NCBI GenBank assembly: GCA_947304115.1
Contig: CAMZAE010000002.1
Coordinates: 117,014 to 181,013 of the forward strand
Direction of reading: 5' to 3'
DNA from: an uncultured Prevotellaceae bacterium
GTDB lineage: Bacteria > Bacteroidota > Bacteroidia > Bacteroidales > Bacteroidaceae
Length of the DNA stretch: 64,000 nt
Shown: positions 9,663-17,560 of the stretch, piece after piece
How positions within the stretch are numbered: the stretch's first letter is position 1
Layout of the letters: each line of letters opens with the position of its first letter
Notes under the pieces: generated by a model
Databases searched by the model: none
What the model saw: only the letters and a program-made list of their open reading frames with translations
Told to the model about the DNA's origin: nothing
Program-made: the position numbers and the translations under genes

Positions 9663-10604
9663 ATGTTAGAGCCAAACGAAATATATTGTGGAGATTCCCG
9701 TGAACTCCTGAAACAAATCGAGCCTAATTCGCTTGCTTTGTCATTTTGGTCGCCTCCTTACTTCCTTGGCAAGGACTATGAGCAAGGCGTGACATACGAA
9801 CAATGGCAGGATATGCTCAAGGAAGTTATCACTTTGCATTATGACATCCTCAAACCTGGCGGCTTCATGGTAATAAACATTGCTGACATCCTGGCATTCC
9901 AAGACGAAAGGATGCCGCGCATACAGGCCGACAATCCTTCAAACAAGAAATGCTCCGTAACGCGCGAAATGGTTATGGAAGCAAAAAGACTCCATCCTGA
10001 GTATAATCGAGACCAACTGGCCGCATACCTCCATTGCAGCGAACAGACTGTTGACAGAAGACTTAACGGGAATAATATCCGTGGTGGAAAACATGCAGTG
10101 GGAACTCATGTAAAACTTGTAGGAGGTCAACTTGAAGAATATGCTTACCAGGCAGGCCTTTATCTCTATGACAAACGAATTTGGCAGAAAGACCCAGCTT
10201 GGGCTAATAGCAAATGGACGACAAGCACCCTAAAGGCAGTTAGCGAGACGGAAGACCTCTATGTCTTCTGGAAGCCAGGCGATTATGTGGTGAACAGGGA
10301 CCGCCTTACGCCTTACGAATGGAAAGAATGGGGACTCCGACAGGTTTGGACGATTCCGAGTGTCCGCGCAAATGATATACATCAAGCAATGTTCCCCATA
10401 GAATTGGCATATCGTGTCATAAAGCTCTATACTGACGAGGGTGACATCGTGCTCGACCCATTCCTTGGAAGCGGGACAACTGCTCTTGCTGCGATTGAAG
10501 CCAACAGGAATTACATCGGAATTGAACTGATGGAACAATATGCGGACTTGGCACGAAAAAGAGTAAAAGCAGAACTTTATGCCCCCAAATTTGCATTCGC
10601 GTAA
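9663..10604 (+). CDS. DNA methyltransferase, probable N4-cytosine type (beta class)
   Basis: Motif IV SPPYFLG precedes motif I DPFLGSGTTALAAIEANRNYIGIEL; HTH-like insertion NRDQLAAYLHCSEQTVDRRL. Confidence 0.88.
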   Translation: MLEPNEIYCGDSRELLKQIEPNSLALSFWSPPYFLGKDYEQGVTYEQWQDMLKEVITLHYDILKPGGFMVINIADILAFQDERMPRIQADNPSNKKCSVTREMVMEAKRLHPEYNRDQLAAYLHCSEQTVDRRLNGNNIRGGKHAVGTHVKLVGGQLEEYAYQAGLYLYDKRIWQKDPAWANSKWTTSTLKAVSETEDLYVFWKPGDYVVNRDRLTPYEWKEWGLRQVWTIPSVRANDIHQAMFPIELAYRVIKLYTDEGDIVLDPFLGSGTTALAAIEANRNYIGIELMEQYADLARKRVKAELYAPKFAFA

Positions 10605-10649
10605 GGACTTCTATGTTGCAACAACAAGACTTTCATTGAATATAAAACT

Positions 10650-11702
10650 ATGAACCATAAAATCCTCATTACCGGTGCCAGCGGTTTCATTGGCAGTTTT
10701 ATCGTAGAGGAAGCTTTGAAGCGGGGCTTCGAGACGTGGGCGGGTGTTCGAGGCACGAGCAGCCGCAAATACTTACAGGACGAGCGCATCCACTTTGCAC
10801 AACTCGATATGCAGCATCCGGGGGAACTTCAAAAGCAACTCCTCGCTTATAAGGCTGAGATGGGCGGAGAGGGATGGGATTATGTCATCCATGCTGCTGG
10901 AGCTACGAAGTGCCTGCATCGTGAAGACTTCTTCCGTACTAATACCAATGGCACAAAGAACCTTATTGATGCCCTTCTGGAGGCAGACATGGTGCCTCGC
11001 CGCTTTGTGTTCCTGAGCAGCCTTAGCATCTTCGGTGCCATTCGTGAGCAGCCTGTCCGAAAGCCCACAGATGACAATCCTTGGGTGTATGCGCCTATCC
11101 TGCTCTCTGACAAGCCCAAGCCCAACACCGCTTACGGAGAGAGCAAGCTGGCCGCCGAGCACTACCTCACTGAGCAGAAGGACTTCCCCTATACCATTCT
11201 GCGACCGACGGGTGTATATGGGCCTCGTGAACGTGACTACTTCCTTATGGCACAGAGCATTAAGCAGCACATTGACATTGCCGCAGGCCTTACGCCGCAG
11301 GAGATTACCTTTGTCTATGTCCTCGATGTGGTTCAGGCGGTCTTCAAGAGTATGGAAGCACCGAAAGCAGAGGGCAAAGCCTACTTCCTGAGTGACGGGC
11401 ATGTCTATAACAGCCGCCGGTACAGCGACCTCGTGCAGCAACATCTGGGCAATCCCTGGGTACTGCATCTGAAGCTGCCACTTTGCCTGTTGAGAGCCGT
11501 CTGTTGGGTAAGCGGAAAGATAAGCCGACTGACCGGCAAGATGAATGCCTTGAACGACGACAAGTTCCACATCCTCTCGCAACGCAACTGGCAGTGCGAG
11601 ATAGAGCCTGCCATCGCCGACTTCGGCTACGCTCCGCAATGGACTCTCGAGCAAGGCGTAGAAGCCAGCATCCTCTGGTATCGTCAGGAAGGCTGGCTAT
11701 AG
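10650..11702 (+). CDS. NAD-dependent epimerase/dehydratase (extended SDR)
   Basis: N-terminal ILITGASGFIGSFIVEEAL; YGESKLAAE active-site motif; TILRPTGVYGPRE. Confidence 0.88.
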   Translation: MNHKILITGASGFIGSFIVEEALKRGFETWAGVRGTSSRKYLQDERIHFAQLDMQHPGELQKQLLAYKAEMGGEGWDYVIHAAGATKCLHREDFFRTNTNGTKNLIDALLEADMVPRRFVFLSSLSIFGAIREQPVRKPTDDNPWVYAPILLSDKPKPNTAYGESKLAAEHYLTEQKDFPYTILRPTGVYGPRERDYFLMAQSIKQHIDIAAGLTPQEITFVYVLDVVQAVFKSMEAPKAEGKAYFLSDGHVYNSRRYSDLVQQHLGNPWVLHLKLPLCLLRAVCWVSGKISRLTGKMNALNDDKFHILSQRNWQCEIEPAIADFGYAPQWTLEQGVEASILWYRQEGWL

Positions 11703-11761
11703 AGGTGGATGATTGTTTAGAAATAAAGGTTTATTTCTTTTGTATTTTGTTTACTTATTCG

Positions 11762-11769
11762 TACCTTTG
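11762..11769 (+). promoter_or_regulatory. Bacteroidetes -7 element TACCTTTG upstream of carB
   Basis: TANNTTTG with upstream TTTG; ~115 nt leader to carB. Confidence 0.6.
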
Positions 11770-11878
11770 CAGGGGAAATCCTTAAATGGTTTTCTCATGC
11801 CCATCGTGGAAGCAGAAAAGCGTCTGTGACACAGCGGCTTAATTTGCAAGATGACAATAACAATAACAGATAATTATT

Positions 11879-14800
11879 ATGCAGATGAAGAAAGTTCTCG
11901 TATTAGGCAGCGGTGCCTTGAAGATTGGTCAGGCCGGTGAGTTTGACTATTCCGGCAGTCAGGCACTCAAAGCTCTGCGTGAGGAAGGCATCTTCTCGGT
12001 GCTTGTCAATCCTAATGTCGCTACCATCCAAACCAGTGAGGGTATTGCGGACAAGGTCTATTTCCTGCCCGTCACACCCTATTTCATAGAAGAAATTATC
12101 AAGAAGGAGCGACCGGACGGCATCATGCTGGCTTGGGGTGGACAGACAGGACTTAATGTCGGCACAGCGCTCTATCAGAATGGCGTGCTTGAGAAATATG
12201 GTGTCAAGGTGCTTGGAACCAGCGTTGAGGCGATTATGAACACTGAGGACCGCGACCTTTTTGTGAAAGAACTTGGCAAGGTGAACCTCAAGGTGCCCAC
12301 AAGCCATGCCTGCGAAACATTAGACGAGGCCATTGCCACGGCACGTCGCATTGGCTATCCCATTATGATTCGCTCGGCATACGCCTTGGGCGGTTTGGGC
12401 AGCGGTGTGTGTCCCGACGAGAAGACTTTCAAGGAGATAGCAGAGAGTGCCTTCACCTTTGCGCCTCAGGTACTTGTGGAAGAGAGCCTCAAGGGTTGGA
12501 AGGAAATAGAGTTCGAGTGCATCCGCGATGCCAACGACCATTGCTTCACGGTAGCATCGATGGAAAACTTCGATCCCCTCGGCATACACACCGGCGAGAG
12601 TATCGTCGTTGCGCCGACCTGTTCCTTGAAGGACGAACAGGTGAAGATGCTGCAAGATATCACCATCAAGTGCGTGCGTCATCTGAACATCGTGGGCGAA
12701 TGTAATATACAGTTCGCCTTCAATGCCGAGACTAACGACTATCGCATCATCGAAATCAATGCACGCTTGTCGCGCTCCTCTGCTCTGGCAAGCAAGGCAA
12801 CGGGCTATCCTCTCGCTTTTGTCGCAGCGAAAATCGCGCTTGGCTACACCCTCGACCAGATTGGAGAGATGGGTACGACGAACAGCGCATACGTCGCTCC
12901 CTCGCTCGACTACCTTATCTGCAAGATACCGCGCTGGGACTTGACGAAGTTCACAGGCGTGAGCCGCAAGATAGGCTCCAGCATGAAGTCGGTAGGCGAG
13001 ATTATGAGCATCGGCCGCAGCTTCGAGGAGATGCTGCAAAAGGGCTTGCGCATGATAGGCCAAGGGATGCACGGCTTCGTCTGCAACGACCATGTGAAGT
13101 TCGAGAACCTCGACGAGGAACTTACTAACCCGACCGACCTGCGCATCTTCGCCCTTGCCCAGGCATTGGAGGAGGGCTATACTGTGGAGCGCATCGAGCA
13201 GTTGACGAAGATAGACAAATGGTTCATCGAAAGGATGAAGAACATTGTCGATTTTGAACACAAGCTACAGACGTTTGGCAGCATCGAGGAACTTCCTGCC
13301 GAAGTCCTCAGCAATGCAAAGAGGCTTGGCTTCAGCGACTTCCAGATAGCGAGGTGCGTACTGAAGGTGCACGCTGGCAACATGGAGAAGGAGAACCTCG
13401 CCGTGCGTGCCTACAGGAAGAAGCTCGGCATCCTGCCTACAGTGAAGCGCATCCCGACGGTTGCCAGCGAACATCCCGACCTTACCAACTACCTCTACAT
13501 GACCTATGCTGTGGAAGGGCACGACATCAACTTCTACAAGAACGAGAAGTCGGTCATCGTGCTTGGCAGCGGCGCGTACCGCATCGGTTCGAGCGTGGAG
13601 TTCGACTGGTGTTCGGTCAATGCCATACAGACTGCCCGCAAGCTCGGCTACAAGAGCATTATGATAAACTACAACCCCGAGACTGTCTCGACGGACTACG
13701 ACATGTGCGACCGCCTGTACTTCGACGAGTTGTCGTTTGAAAGGGTGCTCGACGTCATCGACCTCGAATCGCCTCGCGGTGTCATAGTCTCCACAGGAGG
13801 ACAGATACCCAACAATCTCGCCATGAAACTCTATCGGCAGAGCGTGCCCATCCTCGGCACGTCGCCCGTCAGCATCGACCGCGCCGAGAATCGTGGCAAG
13901 TTCTCCGCCATGCTCGACAAGCTTGGCATCGACCAGCCGCGATGGAGTGCCTTGACAAGCATGGAGGACGTGAAGCAGTTCATCGACGAAGTGGGCTATC
14001 CCGTCCTTGTGCGGCCTTCATATGTCCTTTCGGGCGCAGCCATGAACGTATGCTATTCCGATGACGAGCTGGAACGCTTCCTCAAGATGGCAAGCGAGGT
14101 GAGCAAGGAGTTCCCTGTCGTCATAAGCAAGTTTATGACAGAGACAAACGAGGTGGAGTTTGATGCAGTGGCCACAAACGGCGAGATTGTGGAGTACGCC
14201 ATCTCGGAGCATGTCGAATATGCCGGCGTTCACTCCGGTGACGCCACGATGGTGTTCCCCGCCCAGCAACTCAGCTTTGCAACAGCCCGGCAGATTAAGA
14301 AGATGAGCCGTGCCATCGCCAAGGAACTGAACATCAGCGGACCTTTTAACATCCAGTATCTTGCGAAGGGACGCGATGTGAAAGTCATCGAGTGCAACCT
14401 TCGGGCCAGCCGTTCTTTCCCATTTGTCAGCAAGGTGCTGAAACGCAACTTCATCGAGACGGCCACACGCATCATGCTCGATGCTCCCTATTCAAAACCC
14501 GACAAGAGTGCCTTCGACATCGATCATATCGGCGTGAAGTGCAGCCAATTCTCGTTTGCCCGCCTGCAGAACGCAGACCCCATTCTTGGTGTTGACATGA
14601 GTTCAACGGGCGAAGTCGGTTGCCTTGGCGACAGCTTCGAGGAGGCTCTGCTGAACAGCATGATTGCCACAGGCTACAAGATTCCGCGAAAGGACAAAGG
14701 CGTGATGATTAGCAGTGGCGGCACTAAGGAGAAAGTTGCTATGCTTGACGGCGCACGTATGCTTTCTAAAGCAGGCTACACCATCTATGCAAGCGAAGGC

Positions 14801-15100
14801 ACGGCCAAGTTCCTCAACGAGAACGGCGCGAAGGCCATTGCCGTCAGTTGGCCGGACGAGGACAAACCAGGCATGGAGAACGTGATGAAGATGATTGCCG
14901 AGCACAAGTTCGACCTCGTGGTCAACATCCCCAAGAACCGCACCAGCAGGGAACTCACCAATGGTTATAAGATCCGTCGCGGAGCCATTGACCACAACAT
15001 CCCGCTCATCACGAATGCCCGCCTTGCGAGTGCTTTCATCGAGGCTTTCTGCACACTTTCTATAGAGGACCTCAGCATCAAGAGTTGGAACGAATACTAA
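11879..15100 (+). CDS. carB: Carbamoyl-phosphate synthase large subunit
   Basis: 1073 aa; duplicated ATP-grasp; VLVLGSGALKIGQAGEFDYSGSQALKALREEG and VIVLGSGAYRIGSSVEFDWCSVNA. Confidence 0.97.
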   Translation: MQMKKVLVLGSGALKIGQAGEFDYSGSQALKALREEGIFSVLVNPNVATIQTSEGIADKVYFLPVTPYFIEEIIKKERPDGIMLAWGGQTGLNVGTALYQNGVLEKYGVKVLGTSVEAIMNTEDRDLFVKELGKVNLKVPTSHACETLDEAIATARRIGYPIMIRSAYALGGLGSGVCPDEKTFKEIAESAFTFAPQVLVEESLKGWKEIEFECIRDANDHCFTVASMENFDPLGIHTGESIVVAPTCSLKDEQVKMLQDITIKCVRHLNIVGECNIQFAFNAETNDYRIIEINARLSRSSALASKATGYPLAFVAAKIALGYTLDQIGEMGTTNSAYVAPSLDYLICKIPRWDLTKFTGVSRKIGSSMKSVGEIMSIGRSFEEMLQKGLRMIGQGMHGFVCNDHVKFENLDEELTNPTDLRIFALAQALEEGYTVERIEQLTKIDKWFIERMKNIVDFEHKLQTFGSIEELPAEVLSNAKRLGFSDFQIARCVLKVHAGNMEKENLAVRAYRKKLGILPTVKRIPTVASEHPDLTNYLYMTYAVEGHDINFYKNEKSVIVLGSGAYRIGSSVEFDWCSVNAIQTARKLGYKSIMINYNPETVSTDYDMCDRLYFDELSFERVLDVIDLESPRGVIVSTGGQIPNNLAMKLYRQSVPILGTSPVSIDRAENRGKFSAMLDKLGIDQPRWSALTSMEDVKQFIDEVGYPVLVRPSYVLSGAAMNVCYSDDELERFLKMASEVSKEFPVVISKFMTETNEVEFDAVATNGEIVEYAISEHVEYAGVHSGDATMVFPAQQLSFATARQIKKMSRAIAKELNISGPFNIQYLAKGRDVKVIECNLRASRSFPFVSKVLKRNFIETATRIMLDAPYSKPDKSAFDIDHIGVKCSQFSFARLQNADPILGVDMSSTGEVGCLGDSFEEALLNSMIATGYKIPRKDKGVMISSGGTKEKVAMLDGARMLSKAGYTIYASEGTAKFLNENGAKAIAVSWPDEDKPGMENVMKMIAEHKFDLVVNIPKNRTSRELTNGYKIRRGAIDHNIPLITNARLASAFIEAFCTLSIEDLSIKSWNEY

Positions 15101-15120
15101 TGTCCCATAAGGGAGTTAAA

Positions 15121-15209
15121 AACGCCGCGTGCGGGGATTGCAATCTCCGCACGCGGCGTTGACCATTTCCGCGTGCGGCGTTGGGCAACGCCGCACGTGG
15201 CGTTTTTTT
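15121..15209. terminator. Tandem double-hairpin terminator between convergent carB and GT2
   Basis: AACGCCGCGTGCGG(12)CCGCACGCGGCGTT perfect 14-bp stem, then CCGCGTGCGGCGTT(4)AACGCCGCACGTGG stem followed by T7. Confidence 0.85.
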
Positions 15210-15231
15210 GTGCTCTGAAGGACGTTGGAAT

Positions 15232-16074
15232 TTATTTCTTGAATCGCCGATGCAACCAGCATATCAGGCGTATGAAGGGCCAATGGAGCAGCACCTCGCC
15301 CGAAGCGCGGTAGAGGTCTATCTGGCGATAAAGCAGGGTGCGATGGAAATCCAGTCCTTCTGGGGTAAAGACAGACATCCGCAAGGCTCGCTTAGCATAG
15401 ATTAGCGTTTCGAGGAGCTGGCGCGTCTTCTCTGCTGTGACATTCGCTGTGAGTCCTTCTTCGTTCCATATATATAGATATGTGCCCAAGTGAGCTGTCG
15501 CAACGACAGGATTCCGTTCCAACAATTGTACCAATAACAACATGTCTTCGCAGAAGATGTTGTCGGCATAGCGAACTTCATCAAAAAGCGTGCGGCGGTA
15601 GATTTTGTTCCAGGCATAGCTGTGCCACCATGCTCGCGTCTGCAACCAATACTGGCGGGCATCGGGATAGACAAAATCCTGAAAGCAAAAGTGTTCTGAC
15701 GTGCCCTTTTCTTGACAGAACTCATACTCCAGGACATCAAATTCAGGATGTTCTTCAAACCTCTGTAATAGTTTGGGATAGGTGTCTGCCGCGAGATAGT
15801 CGTCGCTGTCAACGAAAGTAATGTATTTGCCGTTGGCTAAGGCAATTCCCGCATTGCGTGCCGCCCCCAAACCTTGATTCTTTTGATGGATAACGCGAAT
15901 GCGCTCATCGCGCTTCGCCCATTCGTCGCACAATAGAGGACAATGGTCGGGCGAGCCGTCGTCAACGAGAATAATCTCCATGCCGTCCGAAACGTCTTGT
16001 AAAATCACACTTTCGATACAACGATTCAGCGTTTGTTCAGTCTTATAGACAGGAATGATGACGGTCAAAAGCAT
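15232..16074 (-). CDS. Family 2 glycosyltransferase
   Basis: MLLTVIIPVYKTEQTLNRCIESVILQ...IILVDDGSPD...YITFVDSDD. Start set at 16074. Confidence 0.92.
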   Translation of the reverse strand: MLLTVIIPVYKTEQTLNRCIESVILQDVSDGMEIILVDDGSPDHCPLLCDEWAKRDERIRVIHQKNQGLGAARNAGIALANGKYITFVDSDDYLAADTYPKLLQRFEEHPEFDVLEYEFCQEKGTSEHFCFQDFVYPDARQYWLQTRAWWHSYAWNKIYRRTLFDEVRYADNIFCEDMLLLVQLLERNPVVATAHLGTYLYIWNEEGLTANVTAEKTRQLLETLIYAKRALRMSVFTPEGLDFHRTLLYRQIDLYRASGEVLLHWPFIRLICWLHRRFKK

Positions 16075-16093
16075 TGTCGTCCTTTCTCTATGG

Positions 16094-16582
16094 TCATTCT
16101 TTTTCTTTCGTCTCTTGTTGCCAGATAGGATCTGGATAAGTGGCGGCAGGCGTGTACTGAAGTTCAAGGTCCGGCGTTTCTTGAAGGCTGTCGTCTTTTA
16201 TGACGTAAGGAACCGTATTCGGATGGTAAGGAGTAATTTCCACTTGACAGAAGCCCGCAGTGATGATGTCCAGTTCCCGAGCTGCCGCACGACTTAAGTC
16301 AATGATAAACCGCTTGGAATATGGTCCCCTGTCGGTGACACGCACAATGACGGTGCGGTCGTTGATGGGGTTGCGCACCTTCAGCAGAGTTCCGAATGGA
16401 TATTTCAGGTGTGCACAGGTCATGCTGTCTTTGTTGTAAATCTCTCCGCTAGCTGTCCGGCGCCCGTGAAACCTGTCGGCATAGTATGATGCTTTGCCCA
16501 TAATAAGGCTTCCTGCTTCCTGGCTTTTCCCCCCTGTTAAGGAAATGGATGCAAGGAATAGGAATGAAAGCAGTCTTCTCAT
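16094..16582 (-). CDS. Septal ring lytic transglycosylase RlpA-like protein
   Basis: GKASYYADRFHGRRTASGEIYNKDSMTCAHLKYPFGTLLKVRNP...VRVTDRGPY...IDLSRAAARELDI. Confidence 0.92.
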   Translation of the reverse strand: MRRLLSFLFLASISLTGGKSQEAGSLIMGKASYYADRFHGRRTASGEIYNKDSMTCAHLKYPFGTLLKVRNPINDRTVIVRVTDRGPYSKRFIIDLSRAAARELDIITAGFCQVEITPYHPNTVPYVIKDDSLQETPDLELQYTPAATYPDPIWQQETKEKE

Positions 16583-16741
16583 AGATTATTCCCCTATCTT
16601 ATATCCTTTTGTCTCATTTTCAGCCTGCAATTTACCCATTTCTTTGTAATAAATGCCATAATAAGGAGTTTTTTTTTATTAAGATGCGTATGTCTGATAA
16701 ATTTTTCGTACTTTTGCACGCAAAAATATAATATAATAATA

Positions 16742-17560
16742 ATGAAAAGGACAACATTACCACTATTGGCCTGTGCATTGTGCATGGGTGTGATGACTTC
16801 TTGCATTTCCAACAAGAAGATGATATACTTGCAGGGTGCAACACAGTCTTATGCAGCTCCCAAGGCAATCGACAACTATTCCGAGTTGCAAGTGCAGCCC
16901 GATGACCAGCTCGCAATCTCTGTTTCAAGTAAAGATGCCGAGTTGTTAGCCCGTTTCAACAACAACACGCTCATTGGCGGTGGCAATAACTCGCAGACAG
17001 GTTCCAATTCGATCAATGTGTCTTCTGGCGTATCCTATTTCCGTGTGAACAAAGAAGGTAACATCGAGTTCCCGATCTTTGGCACCATCCATGTCGGTGG
17101 CATGACAACAGGTGAGATTTCGGCATTGATACAGAAGCGAATGATTGATGAGGGTTATATCAACGATGCCGTTGTTAACACGAAGATTATGAGTTTCAAA
17201 GTGACCGTCATGGGCGATGTCAAAACCCCGGGCACACAGACTTATCAGGGCGAGCGTCTCACCATTCTGGAGGCTCTCGGCAAGGCTGGCGACCTGACGA
17301 ACAGTGCTTACCGCAACAATGTTCTCGTCATTCGCGAAGAGAACGGTGAGAGAAAAGCATACGAAGTCAATCTGCTCGACAATCAGGCCGTGTTCAATTC
17401 GCCCGCCTATTATCTGCAACAGAATGACGTCATCTATGTACAGCCCAACAAGAGCCAGCGTGTGAAGGGCAGCACAAGTTATACTTGGTTGTCCGTCGGC
17501 AGCACTGTAGTGGGTATGGTGGTCAGTGTGGTATCTCTTATTGTAGCACTTAAAAAGTAA
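16742..17560 (+). CDS. Polysaccharide export outer-membrane lipoprotein (Wza-like, SLBB)
   Basis: Lipobox GVMTSCISNKK; Poly_export VQPDDQLAISVSSKD; SLBB VTVMGDVKTPGTQTYQGERLTILEALGKAGDLT. Confidence 0.93.
   Translation: MKRTTLPLLACALCMGVMTSCISNKKMIYLQGATQSYAAPKAIDNYSELQVQPDDQLAISVSSKDAELLARFNNNTLIGGGNNSQTGSNSINVSSGVSYFRVNKEGNIEFPIFGTIHVGGMTTGEISALIQKRMIDEGYINDAVVNTKIMSFKVTVMGDVKTPGTQTYQGERLTILEALGKAGDLTNSAYRNNVLVIREENGERKAYEVNLLDNQAVFNSPAYYLQQNDVIYVQPNKSQRVKGSTSYTWLSVGSTVVGMVVSVVSLIVALKK

Noticed and set aside
6388-10604. SNF2 helicase plus R-M genes as a DISARM-like defence locus
   Set aside because: The SNF2 protein has a SWIM domain and its own promoter; no DrmA/B/C-type genes; the R-M pair has an independent promoter. 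More likely a generic SWIM/SNF2 protein next to an ordinary type II system.
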